A stretch of DNA of 11,945 bases from Candidatus Brevefilum sp. (GTDB lineage: Bacteria; Chloroflexota; Anaerolineae; Anaerolineales; Anaerolineaceae), in contig SKPR01000184.1 in assembly GCA_007119455.1 (NCBI GenBank), positions 1 through 11,945 of the forward strand, read 5' to 3'. Below are positions 1 to 6,911 of the stretch, one piece after another; within the stretch, counting starts at the first letter, position 1; every line of letters starts with the position of its first letter. The notes beneath the pieces are model-generated. The model was not told the origin of the DNA and ran no database searches. It saw only the letters and a list, made by a program, of their open reading frames with translations. The translations under genes were made by a program, and so were the position numbers.

Positions 1-12
1 AGACAATAAAAT

Positions 13-38
13 AATACATGAATATTTGCTCATGTGTT
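13..38. promoter_or_regulatory. ArsR/SmtB-type operator upstream of the metal-efflux operon
   Basis: Two 9-nt arms, AATACATGA (13-21) and TCATGTGTT (30-38), are inverted with one mismatch around an 8-nt AT-rich centre. The core TGAA...CTCA resembles the imperfect TGAAnnnnnnTTCA palindrome recognised by zinc-sensing ArsR/SmtB repressors. It ends 13 nt before the regulator's ATG, where a repressor would block its own operon. The window starts too close upstream to define the -35 and -10 boxes. Binding is inferred. Confidence 0.65.
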
Positions 39-51
39 CAGGGATACAATC

Positions 52-381
52 ATGGATAAAGCCTCAAAAACATTGCCCGGCATTGATGATATCCACTCAA
101 CCGATGACCTGATTAATGCGGTGGCTGAAAGTTTCAAAGCATTGGCTGACCCAACACGATTGCGAATTCTGGCATTATTATTTGACGGAGAACGCAGTGT
201 CAGCGATCTGGCCAATCATCTGGATGTATCTCAAAGTGCCGTATCGCACCAATTACGCCTTCTACGCAGCATGAATATCGTGCGCTATCACAAAGAGGGC
301 AGAGAAGTGTTTTATGATCTGGCGGATGACCATGTCAGGGACATCCTGATCCGTTCCTTTGAACATGCCGTTTACGATTGA
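52..381 (+). CDS. ArsR/SmtB-family metal-sensing transcriptional repressor
   Basis: A 109-residue winged-helix regulator of normal family length. The opening FKALADPTRLRIL (residues 28-40) and the recognition region DVSQSAVSHQLRLLR (58-72) are hallmark ArsR sequence, followed by the wing (VRYHKEGREVFY, 77-88). There is no cysteine in the ELCVC position, so the arsenic/cadmium alpha3 site is absent. The C-terminal helix instead has D92-x-H94 and H105, matching three of the four alpha5 zinc/cobalt ligands of SmtB and CzrA. The fourth ligand may be D109, shifted by one residue. ATG 52 is chosen because AGGG lies 8 nt upstream; the in-frame GTG at 34 lies inside the operator and has no ribosome-binding site. 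The next gene starts 14 nt after the stop, so it is probably the co-transcribed efflux pump. A zinc-responsive, self-regulated repressor is inferred. Confidence 0.9.
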   Translation: MDKASKTLPGIDDIHSTDDLINAVAESFKALADPTRLRILALLFDGERSVSDLANHLDVSQSAVSHQLRLLRSMNIVRYHKEGREVFYDLADDHVRDILIRSFEHAVYD

Positions 382-395
382 GGTTGAAATTATTA

Positions 396-2573
396 ATGGA
401 TGAAATAAAACTCAAAATTACCGGTTTGGATTGTGTGGAATGTGCCAAGAGCTTAGAAACTTCTGTCGCATCACTTTCACCGGTTGAAGAAGCCAAATTA
501 CAATTCTTTGATGGCACCCTGAGTGTTCGGGGGGATGTTGACACAGCCAGTTTGAGCAAGATGATTACCAAACTGGGTTATGGCATTGAAGATGACGGGC
601 AGCACAGGGTTGCTCCCCACGATGAGCCCAACGCACTGCTGGGTTTCTGGCATTATCTGATCCAGAGTGTCGAAACACAATTTGCAATTATTGCGGCTGG
701 GGTGGTCATCATCGCTTTGGCACTGTCTTGGTTTGGCCTTCCGGAATGGGTCGTGATCGGGATGCAAATCGGCGCACTGGTTTTAGCAGGCTGGCCGATC
801 GCACGCAGTGGTTTTGTGAATTTGTGGATCAACCGGACTTTCAATATCAATTTCCTGATGACCATCGCAGGACTGGGGGCTGTGATCATTGGCGAATATT
901 CAGAAGCGATCGCCTTGATTTTGCTCTTTGACCTGGCCGAAGCCCTGGAAGGTTTCACCAATGCTCGTGCGCGTTGTGCGATCTCCCAGTTAACGGCGCT
1001 CACCCCAACCCATGCTGTAAAAATTGAAGACGGTCATGAAACATTAGTCCCGGTTGAAACGCTTTCGGTAGGAGAGCGCATTATCGTCCAGCCAGGGGAA
1101 CGGATCCCGCTGGATGGTGTGGTGATTGAGGGTCAAAGTGATGTCAATCAAGCACCGATCACGGGTGAAAGTATGCCCGTTTGGAAGGATGCCGGCGACG
1201 AAGTTTTCAGCGGTACAGTGAATGGTAATGGCCGCTTAATCGTTGATGTCACTCGACTGGTAACCGACAGCACCCTGCATCGTATCATCCAGATGGTGAC
1301 TGAAGCCCAATCCCAACAATCACGCAGCCAGAAATTTATCGATAAATTTGCCCAATATTACACCCCGGCGATGGTCATTCTGGCAGTTCTGATGGCCAGT
1401 ATCCCCCCGCTTTTCTTTGGTGAACCCTTTTTGAATCTACCAGATGGTACTCGCGGCTGGCTCCACCGGTCCCTGGTCCTTCTGGTGATCAGTTGTCCCT
1501 GTGCACTGGTGATCTCCACACCGGTCACGATGGTGGCCAGCCTGACAAGGGCAGCCCGTGAGGGGGTCCTGTTCAAAGGCGGGATCTTCGTGGAAGCCCT
1601 GTCGAAGATCAAGGCCTTTGCTTTTGACAAAACCGGCACCCTTACCCATGGCGATCCGGTCGTTGTGGATAGCAAAGATTTGGCCTGCCTGGGGATTGAT
1701 GAATGTGATCCCTGTAATGACCTGATTGCCCTGGCCTACGCTCTGGAAAGACACAGCACCCACCCCCTGGCCCAGGCGATCAAAATCGAAGCCGAAAAAC
1801 GCGGTGTCACTGATTGTTATCCGGCTGCTCATAACCTGGTCACGCGGGGCGGGCTGGGACTTGAGGGGTTGATCAACGGCCGTAAAATGACCATCGGCAG
1901 CCTGCGGTTATTTAAGCAGGAACACGATATTCCACCCATCATTGATCAATGGGTCGAAGAGGCTGAATCGGAAGGGAAAACAGCCATGCTGCTGTGCGAT
2001 GGTGATCACGTGCGCGGGTTCATTGCTGTAGCGGATACACCACGCTTGGATTCACAACAGGTCATCCAAACCCTCAACCAGATGCAAAAACAGACCGCCA
2101 TGCTCACGGGTGATAATGCCATCGTGGCAGGTGTGATTGGTGAAACAGTTGGGTTGCACGATATCCATTCAGAATTACTGCCTGATGATAAGCAACAGGC
2201 CATTTCAAAATTACGTGCACAATATGGGTCAGTCGCCATGGTGGGTGATGGCATCAACGATGCCCCTGCCCTGGCTTCAGCTGATCTGGGGATTGCGATG
2301 GGTGGCAGCGGGAGCGCCCAGGCGATGGAGACTGCCGATGTGGTCCTGATGGCTGACGATATTCAAAAGCTGCCCTTTGCCATTAAACTATCGGGGTTCG
2401 CCAACCGCCTGATCCGCCAGAATATCATCGTCAGCCTGGGCAGTAAATTGCTGGTTGCCGTGATCGCCCTGCTGGGTTATGCACCTTTATGGCTGGCTGT
2501 TTTAGCCGATATGGGGGTTTCGATCCTGGTGACACTTAACGGATTAAGGGCAGGCCGGATAAAAGCTGGTTAA
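396..2573 (+). CDS. zntA: P1B-type heavy-metal-transporting ATPase (Zn/Cd/Pb efflux)
   Basis: A 725-residue P-type ATPase that would export divalent soft metals across the cytoplasmic membrane. An N-terminal HMA domain (about 1-75) carries GLDCVEC with C13 and C16. Next come membrane helices, the actuator TGES (256-259), the transmembrane CPC motif (367-369), the phosphorylated D411 in DKTGTLT, the HP motif (H456-P457) and the hinge GDGINDAP (617-624). K684 in the seventh helix region and D705 in the last helix are 21 residues apart, the same spacing as K693 and D714 of E. coli ZntA, which marks the Zn/Cd/Pb subgroup rather than the copper pumps. The ATG at 396 follows GAGG at 380-383, a rather long spacing. 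An in-frame TTG at 378 overlaps the repressor stop and is less likely. The stop overlaps the stop of the convergent hydrolase gene. Zn against Cd or Pb preference cannot be read here. Confidence 0.95.
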   Translation: MDEIKLKITGLDCVECAKSLETSVASLSPVEEAKLQFFDGTLSVRGDVDTASLSKMITKLGYGIEDDGQHRVAPHDEPNALLGFWHYLIQSVETQFAIIAAGVVIIALALSWFGLPEWVVIGMQIGALVLAGWPIARSGFVNLWINRTFNINFLMTIAGLGAVIIGEYSEAIALILLFDLAEALEGFTNARARCAISQLTALTPTHAVKIEDGHETLVPVETLSVGERIIVQPGERIPLDGVVIEGQSDVNQAPITGESMPVWKDAGDEVFSGTVNGNGRLIVDVTRLVTDSTLHRIIQMVTEAQSQQSRSQKFIDKFAQYYTPAMVILAVLMASIPPLFFGEPFLNLPDGTRGWLHRSLVLLVISCPCALVISTPVTMVASLTRAAREGVLFKGGIFVEALSKIKAFAFDKTGTLTHGDPVVVDSKDLACLGIDECDPCNDLIALAYALERHSTHPLAQAIKIEAEKRGVTDCYPAAHNLVTRGGLGLEGLINGRKMTIGSLRLFKQEHDIPPIIDQWVEEAESEGKTAMLLCDGDHVRGFIAVADTPRLDSQQVIQTLNQMQKQTAMLTGDNAIVAGVIGETVGLHDIHSELLPDDKQQAISKLRAQYGSVAMVGDGINDAPALASADLGIAMGGSGSAQAMETADVVLMADDIQKLPFAIKLSGFANRLIRQNIIVSLGSKLLVAVIALLGYAPLWLAVLADMGVSILVTLNGLRAGRIKAG

Positions 2574-3841
2574 ACAGTTTCTTCGGGTTTCTGTGTAAGA
2601 ATTTCCCTGCTAAAGCGGATCATACTTGCTGCAACATCATCAAAGGCCGGATTATCCGGCATGGTCAGGGAATGTGGACCATCAACCTCATGATAGGAAA
2701 CCTGACTTCCTAACCTTTGACGGAGCGCATTGATCCATTTCTTGTGGATGATTTGATCCGCTGTTCCGCGGATGATGAGCGTGGGTGTTTTTACATCAGG
2801 TGCAGCAGCAAGGCCCTGACGACCAACCTTTCGAACCTCGTCGAGAATGGATAGGGGAATCTCAAGATGCCTTAATTCCTCGATCTGCGTCTCCTTATTC
2901 AGGTCAATCTCTGGAAGATATTGCCTGAACTTTTCTGATAAGATTGGCAGATCAAATGGGACAAATTTAAACGGCTGTACCGAGAGCGGCAAAAGCGCTC
3001 TAAAATAATCGGCGAATATTTTTCCAAAAGATGACTCATCCCAGGTGAATGGCGCGATCAAGATCAACCCATCCGGCGGTGTTTGCACAGCAGCTTGCAA
3101 AGCCAGCGCAGCACCAAATGAGTAGCCAGCCAGCAGAATGGGTTCATGTCCTTGATCCTGGAGGGATTTCAACGAATTTTTAACAACATCGACCCAATCC
3201 TCATTGGCGTACTGCATCAGATCAGCCAATTCCGAACCGAACCCGGGAAGTCGAAGCCCACTGGCCGTCCAACCAGCCTCACAAAAGGCCTGCCCTAAGG
3301 GGCGCATTTCCAACGCTGTTCCGGGGAAACCATGCACCAGCAGCACTGCGGGCTTTCCACAATCAAAAAAGAAGGCCTCATGATCTGGATGGGTAAAAAT
3401 CGGTAAATGGGGAAGCCCAAATGGCTCTGGAACACGCAGGGCGTGCCACAGATCAAAGGTATACAGAAAACCGCCCTGAACCACAATCCCCCAACCGGTT
3501 CCCCGCCAAAACTGTGACCCTTCACCATAAAAATAAACAATCGCAGCACCCCCGGCCACATACAGTACATCCAGGGCTGTATTGATCCACAATAATTTCC
3601 GGATTTTTACAGCTTCTGCAACTTCACCCTGATACGAGGTTCCATCCCCCGTTTTCTGATTGACGCGGCGCTTGCCAAACCAGCCGATCAGTGCGTCAGC
3701 AGAACCCCAGGCGAAAGCCTGGATTCCAAAAGCCTGCCAGAAAGAACCCCCCAGTATGATCAATCCCAGCCCAACCAGGATGCTCAAACCTGCCCAGAGC
3801 ACCAGGCGGCGAACGATCAGCTTCTGGAAGTCCCAGATCAT
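2570..3841 (-). CDS. Four-TM membrane module fused to an alpha/beta hydrolase
   Basis: A 423-residue protein. Residues 1-135 are hydrophobic with about four membrane segments (near 12-34, 38-56, 83-104, 115-133). Residues 163-415 form an alpha/beta-hydrolase fold: oxyanion strand LLVHGFPG (167-174), nucleophile elbow GYSFG with S241, acid D362 in RGTADQ and base H390 in DGPHS. This is a complete Ser-Asp-His triad, so it is probably an active carboxylesterase or lipase-like enzyme held at the membrane; the substrate is unknown. The AWGSADALIGWFG and LLWINTALDVLY stretches look like a conserved helical module rather than a simple anchor. The start is supported by AGGAG (3850-3854), 8 nt upstream. 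It lies 15 nt after the SDR gene and is the last gene of the minus-strand operon. Its TAA (2570-2572) overlaps the convergent ATPase stop. Confidence 0.85.
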   Translation of the reverse strand: MIWDFQKLIVRRLVLWAGLSILVGLGLIILGGSFWQAFGIQAFAWGSADALIGWFGKRRVNQKTGDGTSYQGEVAEAVKIRKLLWINTALDVLYVAGGAAIVYFYGEGSQFWRGTGWGIVVQGGFLYTFDLWHALRVPEPFGLPHLPIFTHPDHEAFFFDCGKPAVLLVHGFPGTALEMRPLGQAFCEAGWTASGLRLPGFGSELADLMQYANEDWVDVVKNSLKSLQDQGHEPILLAGYSFGAALALQAAVQTPPDGLILIAPFTWDESSFGKIFADYFRALLPLSVQPFKFVPFDLPILSEKFRQYLPEIDLNKETQIEELRHLEIPLSILDEVRKVGRQGLAAAPDVKTPTLIIRGTADQIIHKKWINALRQRLGSQVSYHEVDGPHSLTMPDNPAFDDVAASMIRFSREILTQKPEETV

Positions 3842-3856
3842 CTCAGATACTCCTAT

Positions 3857-4528
3857 TTAATCAGGTGTTAAGGATAAAAACAGGCTCGTCCAATCGTTAT
3901 TCCCATAATTTTCTGATTCAAACACCTCAAAGGTCACATGTGGTACATGTTGATATTGTAATGCATTCAGGCAGGTAAGGGCTACGTCACCGCGGCTGAC
4001 TGTTCCAACAAGACGGTCCCCCTGGTCAAAATACAGTTTTCGAATGCCTGCAGGAGTGTCGAGCAGACACCCCGGCCTGATAATGGCATATTCCAAACCG
4101 CTTGAGCGGAGGACTTCTTCGCCCTTAAGCTTCCAATCGAGAACCCTGCCAAAACGGTTGAGTGGATGCTCAGTTTGGGTGACAGCTATGGATGAAACCA
4201 GAATAAAACGTTTAATATCCTGGTTTAAGGCAGCATCCACCAAATTAGCGACTCCTTGATAATCCACATTTTTAGGGCAATTTTTTCCCACCGGTGTACT
4301 CGTCCCCACCGCTGAAATCACCACATCCACATCCGCCATCGAAGGATAGAGCGTTTCAATCTGGCGAACATCTCCAACGTGGTAATGAACCTTTTCACCA
4401 AACAGCTCTCGGGCAGATATCAAATCCCGCACCAGAACATGGGTAAGGTTACCGTTTACCATTAATTGATCAACAATCAGCCGTCCTGTGCGGCCAGTCG
4501 CACCCGCAATTAAAACTCTATTTACCAT
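3857..4528 (-). CDS. NAD(P)-binding atypical SDR (NAD-dependent epimerase/NmrA-like)
   Basis: A 223-residue Rossmann-fold protein. The N-terminal VLIAGATGRTGR gives the glycine-rich dinucleotide-binding motif (G9, G12, G15), and DVVISAVGTS, VDYQGVANLVDAA and RFILVSSIAV follow the order typical of small atypical SDRs (PF13460-like). The classical YxxxK catalytic pair is not evident in the usual place, so the fold could serve as a flavin or quinone reductase-like enzyme or a redox sensor. ATG 4528 is chosen: AGAGG lies about 7 nt upstream and the Rossmann motif begins at once. An upstream TTG at 4549 would add seven unlikely residues. It starts 45 nt after the peroxiredoxin stop and 15 nt before the next gene, consistent with one transcript. 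Substrate not predictable. Confidence 0.85.
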   Translation of the reverse strand: MVNRVLIAGATGRTGRLIVDQLMVNGNLTHVLVRDLISARELFGEKVHYHVGDVRQIETLYPSMADVDVVISAVGTSTPVGKNCPKNVDYQGVANLVDAALNQDIKRFILVSSIAVTQTEHPLNRFGRVLDWKLKGEEVLRSSGLEYAIIRPGCLLDTPAGIRKLYFDQGDRLVGTVSRGDVALTCLNALQYQHVPHVTFEVFESENYGNNDWTSLFLSLTPD

Positions 4529-4573
4529 TATTAAACCTCTAAAAACCAATAAATTCTTATTTGTTCCTTCTAC

Positions 4574-5047
4574 TCACGCATTTATTTCACTTATTCTTTC
4601 AAGAATCTCACCATTATCAGGGATATCGGCCATTGATTTACTGTAATGCACATACCGAACAATGCCTTCTTTATCAATCAATATTTGCAACGGCACACGG
4701 CCAAATTTGAATAAATTTACTTCCTGGTCGTATAAACGAGCGATGTGGTGTTCCGGGTCTGCCAGACCGATAAAAGGCATATTCTTATGATCCCAGAATT
4801 TTTCAAAATCATTCTTTGAGTCGGGGCCGACAGCGATCACTTCTGTGTCTCGTTCTTTAAACTTTTCATAATCCCGGCGCAACTGCGCCATGTGCCTGCG
4901 GCAGTATGGTCAGGCAAAGCCCCGGTTTAAAACGAGATAAACATTTTTCTGCCCTTTAAAATCCGACAGGCTTACTTGCTCTTCCTGTGTGTCTTCTGCG
5001 GTAAAATCACGCGCCGGTTCACCTTTTTTAATACGTTCTTCAGTCAT
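4574..5047 (-). CDS. prxU: Selenocysteine-containing peroxiredoxin (UGA read as Sec)
   Basis: Read with UGA as selenocysteine, this is a 157-residue thioredoxin-fold peroxiredoxin of the AhpC/TSA class. The start ATG (5045-5047) has GGAGG (5054-5058) 6 nt upstream. Residues 1-45 include the expected opening GEPARDFTAEDT, then VSLSDFKGQKNVYLVLNRGFA. The in-frame UGA at 4910-4912 is residue 46, followed by P47, Y48 and C49, and the frame continues unbroken for 108 more codons to a normal stop. Known homologues have a cysteine in the RGxxCPxC position, so Sec replaces the peroxidatic Cys and C49 is the likely partner in a U-x-x-C site. Clostridial PrxU (Eubacterium acidaminophilum) has the same layout. 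The role would be thiol-dependent reduction of peroxides. The start overlaps the upstream hydrolase by 8 nt, implying translational coupling. The alternative is a nonsense mutation of TGC. I favour Sec because of the exact position, the intact downstream frame and the hairpin. Confidence 0.8.
4876..4889 (-). promoter_or_regulatory. Putative bacterial SECIS hairpin
   Basis: In the mRNA, GGCGC (4889-4885), loop AGUU (4884-4881) and GCGCC (4880-4876) form a 5-bp all-G/C stem, extendable by one U-G pair. The apical loop begins 25 nt after the UGA and has G at its second position. Known bacterial SECIS elements have a short hairpin about 16-37 nt downstream with a G in the first two loop positions, so both features fit. 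A competing hairpin nearer the UGA (ACUGC pairing with GCAGU) is possible. SelB binding is inferred. Confidence 0.55.
4910..4912 (-). other. In-frame UGA, proposed selenocysteine codon (Sec46)
   Basis: The codons around it read GCC TGA CCA TAC TGC, that is A-U-P-Y-C. It is 45 codons after the ATG and is the only stop in an otherwise continuous 157-codon peroxiredoxin frame. Its position coincides with the family's catalytic cysteine. Confidence 0.8.
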
Positions 5048-6026
5048 TATTTTCCTCCATGATTGATGTCAAAAACTGATTAAGCGCCGCCATAAACTCA
5101 ATGGGGCATTCCTCCTGCGGAAGATGCCCACAATTTTCGATCACCGTTAGTTGGGCATCAGGCATATCCTGGGCAAGTTGCAGGCTGTTTTCGAGGGGTA
5201 CGATTTGATCGAACGCACCGGCCAAAACCAGGGTCTGGACATCAACCTGGTCCAATCGGCCTGCCAGGTCTGGCGGGCCAGCGGCTTTGGTGTGCTCCCA
5301 GAGTGCACGATCCCAATTTTCAACCTTCAGCGGCTGCCGGTATCCATCAATGATGTCCGGGTTTTCTTCCAGCCGGGACGGGTCATGCCAGGCGCTTTCA
5401 AGAAACGCATCACCCCGGGCCTGCATTAGAAAGCGGGTGATCAACGGACCCAATCGGTCAACCTGGGGTGTGTTAAATAACCAATCCAATGCCGGCGAGT
5501 CGGGCCGGGTCTGGTAAATGGCCGCATTGACCTGAACCAGCGCCCTGACTCGCTCCGGATGTTCCAGGGCAAAAGCTGTCCCCAGAGTGCCCCCAGCTGA
5601 ATTACCTACCAGGACTGCTTGATCAATCCCTAAGGCGTCCATCAAACCTGAAAGATGGTCAATGTTGCTCTCTTGTGTATAGGGGTTAGACCCTTCCCAT
5701 GAAAGGGGACGCTCCGTCAAACCGAAGGCCGGACGGTCATAAGCGATCACCGTGCCATAATCAGACAAAGGCTCCATCACCTCCCGCCATGAGAAGGTGC
5801 TGGCACCAAAGCCGTGCAGCAGGATCATAACCGGCTCGCCGGACCCATACTGCTTGTAATGAAACTCAAGTTGATTGATCTCGATAAATCGGGAATCGGA
5901 ATCAGCCAATGCCTGAGGGTCCTGGGTGTTATCCAGTGGTGGAATAGGGACCAGGAATGGGCCAATCAGGAGTAAAAACACCAGCCCTCCCAGGATCATT
6001 AACGTGATTTTCCAACCCTTTTTCAT
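5040..6026 (-). CDS. Membrane-anchored alpha/beta hydrolase
   Basis: A 328-residue hydrolase with an uncleaved signal-anchor-like helix (about residues 7-27, after KKGWK), so the catalytic domain is probably outside the cytoplasmic membrane. Fold landmarks: ILLHGFGAS oxyanion strand (68-76), AYDRPAFGLTERP (95-107), nucleophile elbow VGNSAGG with S143, acid D273 in GAFDQ and base H301 in NCGHLP. The triad is complete, and the layout resembles haloalkane-dehalogenase, lipase and peroxidase-like esterases without showing which. It starts 7 nt after the preceding hydrolase. Its last codons contain the Shine-Dalgarno and start of the selenoprotein gene (8-nt overlap), so the two are probably translationally coupled. 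Substrate unknown. Confidence 0.9.
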   Translation of the reverse strand: MKKGWKITLMILGGLVFLLLIGPFLVPIPPLDNTQDPQALADSDSRFIEINQLEFHYKQYGSGEPVMILLHGFGASTFSWREVMEPLSDYGTVIAYDRPAFGLTERPLSWEGSNPYTQESNIDHLSGLMDALGIDQAVLVGNSAGGTLGTAFALEHPERVRALVQVNAAIYQTRPDSPALDWLFNTPQVDRLGPLITRFLMQARGDAFLESAWHDPSRLEENPDIIDGYRQPLKVENWDRALWEHTKAAGPPDLAGRLDQVDVQTLVLAGAFDQIVPLENSLQLAQDMPDAQLTVIENCGHLPQEECPIEFMAALNQFLTSIMEENND

Positions 6027-6033
6027 GTGACTC

Positions 6034-6789
6034 CTAATCCCCTCCAGTTTCCAAACCTGACAAAAAGATCACTGTCGCCTCAACGATCAGAGCCTGCTGC
6101 ACCTCCGGGCTGATCTCGGGTGAACCATCCCCTTGCTGGTTACCATAACGACCGAAACCGGCATGGTTGCCACCCTCAATGGCGACAAAACTTGTGTCTG
6201 CCGGCAAATTGTTCCGGGAAGATTCAATTTTCTCGATCGTTGCCAGCCCATCCAGGGTGCCATAAACGGATAAAACAGGCAAACCTGATCCACTCAGATC
6301 ATTGTTTTCGGCAGGATAGGCTGCCCATAAAACCAGACCGGAAATTCGGTCAGGATGTGAACTGGCAAATTCAGCCGCCATGGCACCGCCCAGTGAATGT
6401 CCGCCAATCACCCAGTTGTCGATATTCGGGTAGCCCTCAATTACTTCCAGGCCGCGGTTGGCAGCCAAAAAAGCCAGATTAAGAGGCATAGGGACCACGA
6501 CCACAGTGAAGCCAGCACGAGCAATGTCCCTGGCATGCAGGCTGTAAGCCCGGTAATCCACACGTCCCCCCGGATAGAGAATCAAGCCGGTGGAGGAGAC
6601 CATATCTGAAGGTTTTATCACCAGCCAGTTATTAACGTCCTCTACCACAATCCCATCATGCGTGTTCAGGGCATCAATAACGACCGGTTCTGGTGAAGCT
6701 GCGTTATTGGCCCAGACCACAAAACCTGCTGAACCCAGTATTATCAGAGCCGCACCTACCCAGATGAAAATACGCAAATATTTTTTCAT
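6034..6789 (-). CDS. Membrane-anchored alpha/beta hydrolase (Abhydrolase_5-like)
   Basis: A 251-residue protein with an N-terminal signal anchor (about 7-27, after MKKYLR). The compact hydrolase domain has LILYPGGRVDYRAY (69-82), nucleophile elbow GGHSLGG with S132, acid D180 in YGTLDG and base H209 in GGNHAGFG. This layout matches small PF12695-type alpha/beta hydrolases related to dienelactone hydrolases, and the full triad suggests activity. It is the first gene of the minus-strand operon, about 80 nt below its promoter. The ribosome-binding site is weak (AGG about 6 nt upstream of ATG 6789), but the signal anchor supports this start. The lipoprotein box is absent. The physiological ester is unknown. 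Confidence 0.88.
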   Translation of the reverse strand: MKKYLRIFIWVGAALIILGSAGFVVWANNAASPEPVVIDALNTHDGIVVEDVNNWLVIKPSDMVSSTGLILYPGGRVDYRAYSLHARDIARAGFTVVVVPMPLNLAFLAANRGLEVIEGYPNIDNWVIGGHSLGGAMAAEFASSHPDRISGLVLWAAYPAENNDLSGSGLPVLSVYGTLDGLATIEKIESSRNNLPADTSFVAIEGGNHAGFGRYGNQQGDGSPEISPEVQQALIVEATVIFLSGLETGGD

Positions 6790-6802
6790 GACAAACCTAT
6801 GA

Positions 6803-6813
6803 TTAACCTTTGT
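6803..6813. repeat. Direct repeat copy 1 (TTAACCTTTGT)
   Basis: An identical 11-nt copy lies at 6856-6866, 53 nt away start to start (about five helical turns). This copy sits in the leader just upstream of the first hydrolase gene. Confidence 0.6.
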
Positions 6814-6855
6814 AGTAACGGTTCAGTCCGCAAGGTAATTGGGGGACCTGAGTGG

Positions 6856-6866
6856 TTAACCTTTGT
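6856..6866. repeat. Direct repeat copy 2, over the predicted transcription start
   Basis: The same 11-nt word as at 6803-6813. It begins 4 nt past the -10 box of the operon promoter and contains part of the 8-nt palindrome GGTTAACC (6854-6861). The paired sites look like a regulator-binding pair acting at the start site and leader, possibly by looping; the protein is unknown. Confidence 0.55.
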
Positions 6867-6870
6867 GTTA

Positions 6871-6900
6871 ATTATAGGAAGGATGGAGCATGTATTGCAA
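6871..6900 (-). promoter_or_regulatory. Sigma70-type promoter of the hydrolase-peroxiredoxin operon
   Basis: On the minus strand, TTGCAA (6900-6895), an 18-nt spacer and a perfect TATAAT (6876-6871) are followed by a leader of about 75 nt before ATG 6789. It lies just after the stop of the DUF429-like gene, so the operon need not depend on read-through from that gene. Confidence 0.65.
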
Positions 6901-6911
6901 GGATGAAGGTT

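Noticed and set aside
34..51. GTG start for the ArsR repressor
   Set aside because: It lies within the operator palindrome without a ribosome-binding site; ATG 52 has one.
2646..2660. Perfect hairpin GCCGGA-TTA-TCCGGC as a terminator for the ATPase
   Set aside because: It is inside the hydrolase coding region, 73 nt past the ATPase stop and without a T-run; chance within codons is a sufficient explanation.
4529..4549. TTG start adding seven residues to the SDR
   Set aside because: ATG 4528 has a Shine-Dalgarno and the dinucleotide motif begins immediately after it.
4574..4891. A stand-alone 105-residue protein starting at the internal ATG 4891
   Set aside because: It lacks the first strand and the active site of the fold, has no Shine-Dalgarno, and the upstream frame encodes the missing peroxiredoxin N terminus with a good start.
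4574..5047. A peroxiredoxin pseudogene broken by a nonsense mutation
   Set aside because: Possible by one base change, but the stop falls exactly on the catalytic cysteine, no other damage is seen over 157 codons, the start signals are intact and a SECIS-like hairpin follows.
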